Of a stretch of 64,000 nt of DNA, positions 45,959 to 55,369 are shown in pieces. The stretch's first letter is position 1, and every line of letters starts with the position of its first letter. The notes beneath the pieces were generated by a model. It was not told where the DNA came from. It worked only from the letters and a program-made list of their open reading frames with translations, and did no database searches. Position numbers and translations under genes: made by a program. The DNA comes from TMED78 sp036337035 (GTDB lineage Bacteria; Pseudomonadota; Gammaproteobacteria; Steroidobacterales; Rariloculaceae). The DNA lies in contig JAYZFC010000002.1 of the NCBI GenBank assembly GCA_036337035.1, positions 1-64,000 of the forward strand, read 5' to 3'.

Positions 45959-47659
45959 TTAAAGTTTTGAATGATTGATATACTCTAATAATAGATTTTT
46001 GTTTTCCCATTCTGATATTAATTGATTAAGAAGATCTGGATTCTCAGAAGCAAGATCATTATGTTCACCTGGATCTTCATCTAAGTTGAACAGCTTCCAT
46101 TCATTTCCATCCCAATTAGAGCTACTTGAATTTGGTTCAGACCTTCCTCGAGCCGAAAATTTAATAATCTTATAATTTCCCATTATAAACGCCCCAAAAC
46201 CTCTCGAGCTATTAACCCATCCTATACCTTGATTTTCAGATCTGACGTATTCTGATTCACCAATAATGAAAGGCCAAAAAGAATAGCCCAAAATATCATT
46301 AATTTCACGATCTTTATAATAACCAGCACCAGGATGTTCAGTGCCAGCAATATTTAAGAAAGATGGTAATATATCTATCATCCCCATAAGTTCATTGGTA
46401 ACCCCTGGATCTATTAATTTTGGAAAATAAATAAATCCGGCTCCCCTTGTACCGCCTTCAGTTAAGCTGCCCTTATAAAATTTAAATGGAGCACTCGCGG
46501 CTTCGCCAAAACCAGTTCCATGATCAATAAAAGAGTTTGGTCTACCAAAATTTTCAAGGCTATTATTAAAATCCCTCCATCCACCAGTAACAGCTATTTG
46601 GTTTTCTGGATTCACGCCATAATCTGCTGCTGAACCACCATGATCACTAACAAACATAATGACTGTATTATCTATTTCGCCAGACTCTTCAAGTAAATTA
46701 ATAATTCTCCCCACACTCATATCCATATATTCAACCATTCCAGCATAGATCTCTTGAGCTCTTGAATGTCTTGCCTGAGCTGAAGGGGTTAAGCTCTCCC
46801 AAGAAGCTGCAGTCGGCTCAAAATTCTCTAATGAGCCTCCGGGAGGAACAACGCCTAATTCTAAAGCTTTTTTGAATCGTTCAGCTCTAAGTAAATCATA
46901 ACCTTCATCATACCTTCCATCATAACGATCTAACCAATCATCTGGCAAACCTAGTGGCCAGTGTGGAGCTGTATAAGGTACATAAGCAAACCACGGAGAT
47001 TCATTAGAGCTAGAAGAAATATACTCAATAATCTTATCCGTGTAATACTCAGTTGCATAAAAATCTTCAGGTAGATCCTCATTAGCTAAAAGCTTGCCAT
47101 TATCTTGATACGAATATGGGTACTGATAAATCCTCTCCTTAAAATGACTATTAGATGGTCCAGAATTTATAAATGAACGATCAAAACCTCTAGTAGAAGG
47201 ATTGTGTCCTACTCTAGGCCCTAAATCCCACTTGCCTGCCATAAAAGTTTGATAACCAGCATCTTGAAGTAATTCAGGAAGTAATGCCCAATTTTCACTA
47301 ACACCAATGCCTCTCTCACCTCCTCTATAAAGCTCACCGCCAAAGATTGATTTTGTATTCTCTAATACTGCATCAGCCTCATAACTAGTCATCATTCTTG
47401 CCCGAGTAGTAAGGCAAGCTTCTGCCGTTCTAAAGTTAGTTAGCCTCATACCATTAAAAGCTAGAGTATCAAGATTAGGTGTAGAAATTTCACTGCCAAA
47501 TGAACCTATATCACTATAGCCTAAATCATCTGCAACTATAAAAAGTATATTGGGCCTTCCATCAGAGATAATATTTTGGGATTGGTTTATTTCTGGCGAA
47601 CATCCAGAAAAAATTAGAGTAAAAGACACTAAAACTATGCTTTTATAACTAGATAACAT
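45959..47659 (-). CDS. Sulfatase-family lipoprotein with non-canonical CLTTR motif
   Basis: A 566-residue protein with lipobox FSGC (C20). Metal-site VADDLGYSDIGSFGSE and GKWDLGPRVGHNP are intact, but the catalytic stretch is ACLTTRARMMTS (C82), lacking the Pro two residues after Cys and the usual TGR. Modification to formylglycine is therefore uncertain. The end of the protein matches the 44252 product closely (LDEDPGEHNDLA). It lies 45 bp after the DUF5916 gene on the same strand. Confidence 0.85.
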   Translation of the reverse strand: MLSSYKSIVLVSFTLIFSGCSPEINQSQNIISDGRPNILFIVADDLGYSDIGSFGSEISTPNLDTLAFNGMRLTNFRTAEACLTTRARMMTSYEADAVLENTKSIFGGELYRGGERGIGVSENWALLPELLQDAGYQTFMAGKWDLGPRVGHNPSTRGFDRSFINSGPSNSHFKERIYQYPYSYQDNGKLLANEDLPEDFYATEYYTDKIIEYISSSSNESPWFAYVPYTAPHWPLGLPDDWLDRYDGRYDEGYDLLRAERFKKALELGVVPPGGSLENFEPTAASWESLTPSAQARHSRAQEIYAGMVEYMDMSVGRIINLLEESGEIDNTVIMFVSDHGGSAADYGVNPENQIAVTGGWRDFNNSLENFGRPNSFIDHGTGFGEAASAPFKFYKGSLTEGGTRGAGFIYFPKLIDPGVTNELMGMIDILPSFLNIAGTEHPGAGYYKDREINDILGYSFWPFIIGESEYVRSENQGIGWVNSSRGFGAFIMGNYKIIKFSARGRSEPNSSSSNWDGNEWKLFNLDEDPGEHNDLASENPDLLNQLISEWENKNLLLEYINHSKL

Positions 47660-47704
47660 TATGCATTCCTTTGTTTAGAAAATGATTTAATTTAGATTAA
47701 CTGA

Positions 47705-49909
47705 TTAATAACGAAAAGTCTTACTATATTTAATAGAAAACTGGGAATAAGTAGAATTAAATCTTGAAAAATTATCGAGTGTATTAGCGTTATGGTCAAA
47801 AACAAGGTAAAGATTTTCGCCAGCTTCTCGATTGAATCTTAACCTTGTATTGAAACCTACATTAGATGATGTATTGTCATACTGTAATGAAGTATATAAA
47901 TAAAGTCTATTTGTAAAATTATAGTTTGATGATATTTGAACTAATCGCGTTGTAAAATTACCATTGGGTAAATCAACATCATAGTTTTTTATACTACTAG
48001 ATAAGAAAAACTTATTACTAGGTCTCCACCTAAGAGTTGCCTCTAAATCATTTCTTGTTCCATTATAGAATCCGCCTCCTTTTACAACTATCTTTGGAGA
48101 AAAGTTGCTGTTTTGAGAAAAGTCAGCTTCTATCTGCCACTCATCATAGCTGTGAGAACCAATTGGTACAATGACGCCTTTTGAAACCTCAAAAGGTTCA
48201 GTAAGAACTTCTGTAATTTTATTAAAAGCCACGCTGTAATTGTGACCAGATCTAGTAATTAATCTGATTGGTCTTATAAAACCATAATAACTTTCTAAAT
48301 TACCAGTTTGGTCATTATTATGTGATTGAGTACTAATAAACAACTCAGCACTTCTTATCCAAGGATGATTATCAAAATTCCTTCGATAACCACTCCACCA
48401 CCTTACCCTTTTAAAGTCTTTTCGATTAACAAAGCCAAGAGCTGGGTTGTAGTTTTTTTCTACTACCTCATACTCAATTTTTCCTCTTATACCCTCTTCA
48501 CCCTGAATTGCAAAGGTTACACCAAGTGTATCTTGATCTTGATCTACTCCTGGAGTATCTGTTGCTGTGTACCATATATCCCCTTCAACCCTTTTAGAAG
48601 GATAAATAGATGTATTTCTATATCTAAAATCAAGTCCAGCTACTTTGTTATCTAAATTAGATCTTGGATTACCACTAGTAAATAATAACCCTATATTTGA
48701 CTCATCTAAAACATTCGCCATAACTCTTGCTACAAAAAGATCTGACTTATCAAGTGATTGATGACTGTCTTGTTGAACACCAAGCACTCCAATGTTCAAA
48801 CGGCCAGATCTACCCGTAAGCTTTAAACCTGAGTTGATATCTATTGGCTGACCGGCAGCACTTAAACCAATTCTTCTTGTAAAAAAAGGATTTGCATTTC
48901 TATTCCACTGGTCATAATTGGCAAAGCTAAAAATATCCATATCTTGTAGAAAGAAGTTTCTTTTTTCAGGAAAAAAAAGTGAAAAACGGGTGAGATTAAG
49001 TTGTCGATCATCCACCTCAGTATCTGAAAAATCAGTATTTAGCGTTAATACACCTGTCAATGTTGGATTAAACTTATAAAAAATATCTGCTGATGGCTCA
49101 ACTGAACTTTCATTTTTGTTCTTAGCAAAATCCTTATTTTGTTTTAAAGAAACAGAAGGAATAATATCTAATCCTAAACCTTGATTAATATCATTGAAGC
49201 CTTTAACAACACCAAAGCTATCTAAATTTGCATTGCGGTCAAATTCACTCCAAAAAACTCTCTCATTCTTTCGCCTAATTAATCTAACGAAATTAAAACC
49301 CCAATCAGGGTTACTAGGATCAAAATTGATAGATTTAAAAGGTATAGCTATTTCTGCAGACCAGCCCCATTCTGTTATTTGTGATTGAGCATACCAAATA
49401 CCATTCCAGTTACTATTACCGGTAATTTTAGTGTCAAAAATGGATTCTTGTCTGGTACCTATTGCATTTAACCAAAAACTATAGCCAGAAGTCTTTTGAT
49501 TAAAAGGATCAAGCCGAACACCTATGAGATCATCAGTAATAACGCCTGTATTGTGCGTCATTACTCTAGCAATAATTGCACTAGGATCAGAGTCTTCTAA
49601 TCTAGCAGCAACATATAGAAAATCACTATCATAAGTAACATAAAATGTAGTTTTTTCAGTTGGCTCTGATAAGTAAGCAGGGTCTACCTGAATAAAATCA
49701 TCAATAATGGTTGCACTATTCCAAACATCATCGTCAATAACACCATCAATAACTGGTGCAACCTCAGTTTTATAAATATTGGCTACCTTTAATGACTCAT
49801 TTTGAGCAAAAACTGGTGAAATGAGAAAAAATAAAGTGGATAATTTAATTAATGTATTAAACTTAACAGCATAAAGTATATTTAAAAAATAACGGTGAAT
49901 ATGTTTCAT
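47705..49909 (-). CDS. DUF5916-type surface protein, paralogue of the one at 11394
   Basis: A 734-residue exported protein with a long signal region ending near SPVFAQ (residue 36). The CBM9-like part begins APVIDGVIDDDVWNSA and includes VRLDPFNQKTSGYSFWLNAIG. Later FFPEKRNFFLQDMDIFSFA and a series of amphipathic strands ending YSKTFRY suggest a barrel. It probably shares a transcript with the 45959 sulfatase. Its start codon region overlaps that of the divergent gene by 15 bp. Confidence 0.8.
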   Translation of the reverse strand: MKHIHRYFLNILYAVKFNTLIKLSTLFFLISPVFAQNESLKVANIYKTEVAPVIDGVIDDDVWNSATIIDDFIQVDPAYLSEPTEKTTFYVTYDSDFLYVAARLEDSDPSAIIARVMTHNTGVITDDLIGVRLDPFNQKTSGYSFWLNAIGTRQESIFDTKITGNSNWNGIWYAQSQITEWGWSAEIAIPFKSINFDPSNPDWGFNFVRLIRRKNERVFWSEFDRNANLDSFGVVKGFNDINQGLGLDIIPSVSLKQNKDFAKNKNESSVEPSADIFYKFNPTLTGVLTLNTDFSDTEVDDRQLNLTRFSLFFPEKRNFFLQDMDIFSFANYDQWNRNANPFFTRRIGLSAAGQPIDINSGLKLTGRSGRLNIGVLGVQQDSHQSLDKSDLFVARVMANVLDESNIGLLFTSGNPRSNLDNKVAGLDFRYRNTSIYPSKRVEGDIWYTATDTPGVDQDQDTLGVTFAIQGEEGIRGKIEYEVVEKNYNPALGFVNRKDFKRVRWWSGYRRNFDNHPWIRSAELFISTQSHNNDQTGNLESYYGFIRPIRLITRSGHNYSVAFNKITEVLTEPFEVSKGVIVPIGSHSYDEWQIEADFSQNSNFSPKIVVKGGGFYNGTRNDLEATLRWRPSNKFFLSSSIKNYDVDLPNGNFTTRLVQISSNYNFTNRLYLYTSLQYDNTSSNVGFNTRLRFNREAGENLYLVFDHNANTLDNFSRFNSTYSQFSIKYSKTFRY

Positions 49910-52900
49910 AAAAATAAAATAGTATATTTTGGTGTAATTTCCTGCTTCATTTTATCAGGTTTTGCTGCGCTATTGTACCAAACTGCATGGATGAGGCAAT
50001 TCTCTGTTATCTTTGGTACTTCAGAATTAGCTGTTGCAACTATTCTTTCAGCCTATATGGCAGGACTTGCTCTAGGCGCGGAAATTGCAGGTCGATATGT
50101 TGAAAAAATAAGAAGACCTATTTTATTCTATGGCATTCTTGAAGCAGCAATAGCTATCAGTGCACTATGCGTTCCATTCTTAATGGGCTTAGCAAGTTTA
50201 TTATATATTAATTTTCTGGGTGATCAGCCAGCACCAGGTGATGCAAGCGGTCTTGGTCAATCAATATTTTATCTTGTAGTCGCTTTTTTAGTTCTAATTA
50301 TTCCAACAGGCTGTATGGGTGCAACTCTACCTTTGCTAACAAAATATGTAGTAAGAAGTGAAGATCAAATTGGACCAAGAGTTGGCATGCTGTATGCCAT
50401 GAACACGGCTGGAGCAATTGGCGGAACAACTACCGCTGGATTTTTATTGCTTCCTTTAATTGGCTTATCAGGAACAATATGGGTTGGTGTAGGAATTAAT
50501 TTTTTAGTTTTTCTTATAGCAGCAGCAATTGCTAGAGAAATAAAAACGTCAACTGAAGAAAAAATTATAGAGCCAATAAAGAATAATACTAATAATATCT
50601 TTACTGATGCACCAAAATATAAGTGGATTTTACCTCTAATGTTGCTATCTGGCATGAATACTTTTACTTATGAAGTATTATGGACAAGATTATTAGGCCA
50701 TATACTAGGAGGAAGCGTTGCTGCATTTTCAACTATGTTAGCCAGCTTCCTTTCAGGCATAGCAATTGGTAGCGCTATTGCATCTAGATTTTCAAAAATA
50801 AGAGAAAATTCGGTAAAAGTATTTATTTTTGTTCAATGTGCTATAGCAATAACCTCTATCTTTGTTTATCAATACTTTGATTATCTTAATCCAGGTATGG
50901 GGCTTAATAGCAATATTATTATCGCATTTAGTATTTTAATGCCGGCTACTTTATTTATTGGGGCTACTTTTCCACTAGCTGTCAGAATGCTAGCTGACAA
51001 TGAGAGAGTGGCAGCTCAAGCCTCTGCAAAGGTTTATGCATGGAATACTTTTGGAGCCATCGCAGGTGCTGCAATAGCAGGGTTTTTCTTGATCCCATTA
51101 CTTAAATATGAGGGCGCAATAAAGTTAGCAGTTAGTATCAATTTATTTATTGCTCTACTTACTTCTCTTATTATTCTTAAAGAAAAAAGATTATTAACCT
51201 CATCTATAGGTTTTATTTTTCTAATTTCTTTATTTTTATATAGACCAGATATGCCTGAAAATATTCTTAGAGCATCTTCAATTGTAGATAGAAGTGAAGG
51301 AGAAATTATCTATTATGATGTTGGCAGATCTGCTACGGTTATTGTTTTTGAAGAGGATGGTTTTTTAAACCTTAGAACAAATGGTTTGCCTGAAGCAGGT
51401 ACTAATTTAAAAGGATCGCCACCATCAAAAAATAGTCAACAACTTCTAGCTACATTACCAGTATTAGCAAGACCTAATACATCTGAGATGTTAATAATTG
51501 GTTTTGGAGCTGGTGTTGCTGTTGAAGGTGTTCCATCTACTGTAAATAATATTGATGTTATTGAACTAGAGCCAAAGGTAATTGAGGCAAATAAAATTAT
51601 TGGTAATAGCAGAGCCATAGACCCACTAAAAGATGATCGTATAAATATTATCACTAATGATGCTAGAAGTGCCCTAGCTTTAACATCAAAAAAATATGAT
51701 GCAATTGTTTCACAGCCCTCTCACCCTTGGACTGCAGGAGCGTCTCATCTATATACTCGTGAATTTATGAATTTAGCTAAAGATCATCTAAATCCAGATG
51801 GTATTTTTTTACAGTGGATGAATAGTCAATTCTTAACTGAAGATCTCTTAAAGAGCCTTTGTGCAACTATGCTTGATGTTTATAGATTTGTAAGGGTGTA
51901 TCAATGGGCACCTGAAGTTTTATTCTTTATAGGGTCACAGCAGCCAATCAATCCTGAATATAATATGAGTATCACAGGAAGACCTGTGATAGATGATCCA
52001 GTTCATTATCTTGAAAGAGGAATAGGATCTGTGGAAGACTTAGTAATAGCACTGAATATGGATCAAGAAAATATAAAAGAGTTTTCTAACGGGGCAAAGT
52101 TATTAACTGATAATATGAATCTTATGGCTACTGAATCTGGCCAAGCACAAGAAAGAGGAAAGGCTTTAAATTATAGAGATCTAGAAGATTTATTTTTACC
52201 CTATGACCCATTACTTCAAGATGAGAGCTTTCTTCATAATAATTTTCCTATTGATCTAGAATTCTCCTATATTGCAGAAAGACTAGAAAACACTGGATTT
52301 AGGCAAAGAGCAATTACTTTAGGTAATGCTTTAGAAGCAAAAAATCTAAGTCAATCTTTGCTAGTAATTGCATTAGGTATGCAAAGACAAGGTCAAATAG
52401 AAGAATCTCAAAATCTACTAAGAAGATCATTAGAGGCAGATCCAACAAATGAACAAGCTCGCTTTAATATAGTTAAGCCATGGTTAGATAAAATAAATGA
52501 TCCAGATACGCCAGATTATATAAAAGAAACTGCTAGTCAAATCAGAGGTTCAGCTGCAGCTGTTATAAAAGGATGGGAAGCTGTTTTACAAGAAAATTAT
52601 AATTTATTGGTGGATTCAGATGAATTGATTGCAACTACCAAAATAACTGACCAGTGGTATCTTGAATCAGTTAAGCTAAGAGCTGATTGGAGGATAAAAG
52701 TTAACAATCCTGAATACCAACCAGATCTTGCTAGAGAAGCAAGAAGAATCATTGATAATGCTATAGCAATTATTGATGATACAGAGCTTTATGGCTTAAG
52801 AATTTCAGCTGCTTATGTAGCTGAAGATATACCAGAAATACTAGAGACTTCAAGAAGGTTAATTTATATTATCAACGGTGAAATTAATCTAGTAAAAGAT

Positions 52901-53080
52901 GGCCTGTATAATATTACTACTGAAATAATTGATCGAAAAATTATTCAAATTGAAGCGCTTAAAATTGTTTTAAATGAAATGATAATAAATCAAGATGTTG
53001 ATACATATGATATTGATAGCATAACGAATAATTTAGATAATATTCTAGAAGAGCTTATAGATCTTAAGCTAATAGTTTAA
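49895..53080 (+). CDS. Membrane-embedded spermidine-synthase-like protein with TPR tail
   Basis: A 1061-residue fusion. Residues ~1-450 hold about 12 transmembrane helices (ALLYQTAWMRQFSVIFGTSELA; PTGCMGATLPLL). Residues ~460-650 are a spermine/spermidine-synthase-like methyltransferase fold with IIGFGAGVAVEG, DVIELEP and SQPSHPWTAGASHLYTREF. A helical TPR-like part follows (~780-1050). Polyamine synthesis is not certain for such membrane fusions. The start is either the GTG at 49895 or the ATG at 49901; neither has a good ribosome site. The selD fusion gene starts on the base after its stop. Confidence 0.82.
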   Translation: MNMFHKNKIVYFGVISCFILSGFAALLYQTAWMRQFSVIFGTSELAVATILSAYMAGLALGAEIAGRYVEKIRRPILFYGILEAAIAISALCVPFLMGLASLLYINFLGDQPAPGDASGLGQSIFYLVVAFLVLIIPTGCMGATLPLLTKYVVRSEDQIGPRVGMLYAMNTAGAIGGTTTAGFLLLPLIGLSGTIWVGVGINFLVFLIAAAIAREIKTSTEEKIIEPIKNNTNNIFTDAPKYKWILPLMLLSGMNTFTYEVLWTRLLGHILGGSVAAFSTMLASFLSGIAIGSAIASRFSKIRENSVKVFIFVQCAIAITSIFVYQYFDYLNPGMGLNSNIIIAFSILMPATLFIGATFPLAVRMLADNERVAAQASAKVYAWNTFGAIAGAAIAGFFLIPLLKYEGAIKLAVSINLFIALLTSLIILKEKRLLTSSIGFIFLISLFLYRPDMPENILRASSIVDRSEGEIIYYDVGRSATVIVFEEDGFLNLRTNGLPEAGTNLKGSPPSKNSQQLLATLPVLARPNTSEMLIIGFGAGVAVEGVPSTVNNIDVIELEPKVIEANKIIGNSRAIDPLKDDRINIITNDARSALALTSKKYDAIVSQPSHPWTAGASHLYTREFMNLAKDHLNPDGIFLQWMNSQFLTEDLLKSLCATMLDVYRFVRVYQWAPEVLFFIGSQQPINPEYNMSITGRPVIDDPVHYLERGIGSVEDLVIALNMDQENIKEFSNGAKLLTDNMNLMATESGQAQERGKALNYRDLEDLFLPYDPLLQDESFLHNNFPIDLEFSYIAERLENTGFRQRAITLGNALEAKNLSQSLLVIALGMQRQGQIEESQNLLRRSLEADPTNEQARFNIVKPWLDKINDPDTPDYIKETASQIRGSAAAVIKGWEAVLQENYNLLVDSDELIATTKITDQWYLESVKLRADWRIKVNNPEYQPDLAREARRIIDNAIAIIDDTELYGLRISAAYVAEDIPEILETSRRLIYIINGEINLVKDGLYNITTEIIDRKIIQIEALKIVLNEMIINQDVDTYDIDSITNNLDNILEELIDLKLIV

Positions 53081-55309
53081 ATGTTTTATAAAAAACAAGT
53101 CATTAAAGATCTACTGCTAATTGGCGGAGGTCACAGCCATATAAAAGTTATAAAATCTTTTGGCATGAATCCAATACCAGGCGTTAGATTAACTTTGATT
53201 AATCCTGATATGTATTCACTTTATTCAGGTATGTTGCCTGGTATTATTTCTGGACATTATAGTTTTGATGATGCTCATATAGATCTTATTAAATTAACAA
53301 GTTATTCAAATTGTAGGTTTATAAAAGGCAAAGTTATAGGAATCCAGTCAGATAATAATAGAGTCATTATAGAAGGCCGGCCTCCTTTAACTTATGACCT
53401 TCTATCGATAAATTCAGGATCTAGTTCAAACTATAAAGAAATTGAAGATATTGATAGCATTGCAATACCAGTAAAACCAATTAATAGTTTTTTATCCCAA
53501 TGGAAATATATTAAAAGCAAGATTAATAATTCAAAGAAAGATAGAAATATTGCAGTAATAGGAGGTGGAGCTGGAGGAGTAGAAATTATAACCGCAATGA
53601 GACATTCTTTAGGTGAAAAGAACAACCTAACTTTAATTACAAAAGAAAATAAAATCCTTTCAGGTTTCCCAAAAAAAACAATTAATTATTTTGAGGATCA
53701 CTTAAAAAAAAATAGCATTGAATTAATTAAAAATATAGAAGTAATAAAAATAACCAAAGGAAAGGTTATTAGTAAAAAAGAAGAAGAGTTTCTATTTGAT
53801 GATATTTTTCTGGTAGCACAGACTGCTGGTCCTCAATGGCTTAAGGAATCTAATTTAGACCTAAATGATGAAGGCTTCTTACTAGTTAATAATAAACTTC
53901 AATCATTAACAAAGGAAAATATTTTTGGATCAGGAGATATTATAAAGTTTGATAAATATAATCTTAAGAAAGCAGGAGTCTATGCTGTAAGACAGGGCGA
54001 TACATTAAATAAAAATATTAGAAACTTCTTTAAAAAAAGAAATTTAAATAAATACAAGCCACAAAAAAACTTTTTATCGATTATCACAATGGGGGGTAAG
54101 AATGCTGTTGTATCTAAATACTCTCTATCATTCAAAGGAAAATGGGTATGGCATTGGAAAAATTATATTGATAAGAATTTTATTTCCAAATTTACCAACC
54201 TTTCTCTTATTGAGATGAAAAGTGATGAAAAAATTCCAAAGATATTTCTTACTGAGGAGGTTAAAAAGCTAAATGATGATATGAGATGTGGCGGTTGCGG
54301 TGCTAAAGCTGCTAAAGAAATACTTAATTCAGCACTTGATGGCCTAAATATTAAAAAAAGGAATGATGTTGTGATAGGTCTCGATAATCCTGATGATGCC
54401 TCAATTATAAAAACACCAAAAGGAAAATTATCTACTATTTCCTTAGATTTCTTTCCTCCTATGATCTCAGATCCATACTTATTTGGAAAAATAACTGCTC
54501 ACCACTGTTTAAGTGATCTTTACGCAATGGGTGCTGAACCTCAATCAGCCATGGCAATTGCTTGCCTTCCTTTGTGGCCAGAGCACAAGATCTCTGAAGA
54601 ACTAAAATCTATGTTATTAGGATCTATAGAAATATTTAATGAAGAAAATACTCAATTAGTTGGAGGTCATACAAGTGAAGCAAATGAGTGTATATATGGC
54701 TTTTCTGTTACTGGTTTAATTGATAAAGATGAGATTTTAGCTAAATCTAAATTAAAGAAAGGGGATATTTTAGTTTTAACTAAAGCTATTGGAACTGGAA
54801 CTATCCTTGCAGCTAATATGAGAGCAAAAGCAAAAGGGTTATGGGTTGATAAAGCAATAGAATCTATGTTGATCTCAAACAAAAAGTCAGTTGAAATAAT
54901 TAAGAAATATGGTGGTACTGCTTGTACTGATATTACTGGCTTTGGTTTAATTGGTCACTTACTAGAAATGCTTGAAAAAAATCAACTAACAGCTAATATT
55001 AATCTTGAAAATATTCCAATATTAGATGGAGCAGATGAAACTATTTCTAAAAAAATTATCTCAACATTACAAGATAAGAATGAAAAATTTTCTAGATATA
55101 TAAAAAATTGTTCTAAATTTAATAAATCACCAAATTACAAATTACTTTTTGATCCACAAACAGCTGGTGGGATGTTAGCTGGAATTCCAAAAGATCATGT
55201 TGAAGACTGCTTAAACGATTTAACTAAAAATAACTACATAAATGCTAGAAAAATTGGAACCGTTGAAGAACAGACAAAAGTAAAAGAAAAAATATGTATT
55301 ATAAAATAA
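53081..55309 (+). CDS. selD: FAD-dependent oxidoreductase / selenide, water dikinase fusion
   Basis: A 742-residue fusion. Residues 1-~385 are an NDH-2-like pyridine nucleotide-disulfide oxidoreductase (LLLIGGGHSHI FAD motif; NIAVIGGGAGGVEI; late GSGDII). Residues ~400-742 are SelD, which makes selenophosphate from selenide and ATP. The catalytic site reads RCGGCGAK: C406 matches the active-site Cys/Sec and K409 the essential Lys, while the second Cys of E. coli (C19) is Ala. GLDNPDDASI and VGGHTSEANE are SelD blocks. The flavin domain may reduce selenium for the kinase; that is inference. It overlaps nothing and directly follows the preceding stop. Confidence 0.93.
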   Translation: MFYKKQVIKDLLLIGGGHSHIKVIKSFGMNPIPGVRLTLINPDMYSLYSGMLPGIISGHYSFDDAHIDLIKLTSYSNCRFIKGKVIGIQSDNNRVIIEGRPPLTYDLLSINSGSSSNYKEIEDIDSIAIPVKPINSFLSQWKYIKSKINNSKKDRNIAVIGGGAGGVEIITAMRHSLGEKNNLTLITKENKILSGFPKKTINYFEDHLKKNSIELIKNIEVIKITKGKVISKKEEEFLFDDIFLVAQTAGPQWLKESNLDLNDEGFLLVNNKLQSLTKENIFGSGDIIKFDKYNLKKAGVYAVRQGDTLNKNIRNFFKKRNLNKYKPQKNFLSIITMGGKNAVVSKYSLSFKGKWVWHWKNYIDKNFISKFTNLSLIEMKSDEKIPKIFLTEEVKKLNDDMRCGGCGAKAAKEILNSALDGLNIKKRNDVVIGLDNPDDASIIKTPKGKLSTISLDFFPPMISDPYLFGKITAHHCLSDLYAMGAEPQSAMAIACLPLWPEHKISEELKSMLLGSIEIFNEENTQLVGGHTSEANECIYGFSVTGLIDKDEILAKSKLKKGDILVLTKAIGTGTILAANMRAKAKGLWVDKAIESMLISNKKSVEIIKKYGGTACTDITGFGLIGHLLEMLEKNQLTANINLENIPILDGADETISKKIISTLQDKNEKFSRYIKNCSKFNKSPNYKLLFDPQTAGGMLAGIPKDHVEDCLNDLTKNNYINARKIGTVEEQTKVKEKICIIK

Positions 55310-55313
55310 AAAA

Positions 55314-55344
55314 ATCCGCCCTAATTAAAAAAACTAGGGCGGAT
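55314..55344. terminator. Bidirectional terminator between selD and the TonB receptor
   Basis: A 10-bp perfect stem (ATCCGCCCTA ... TAGGGCGGAT, 11-nt loop) starts 5 bp after the selD stop and 26 bp from the receptor stop. The minus-strand side has a long T-run; the plus-strand side is only AT-rich. It probably ends both convergent transcripts. Confidence 0.85.
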
Positions 55345-55369
55345 ATATATTAGTATATAAAATTAAATA

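Noticed and set aside
53081..55309. SelD as itself a selenoprotein
   Set aside because: The active-site codon gives Cys (C406) and not an in-frame TGA.
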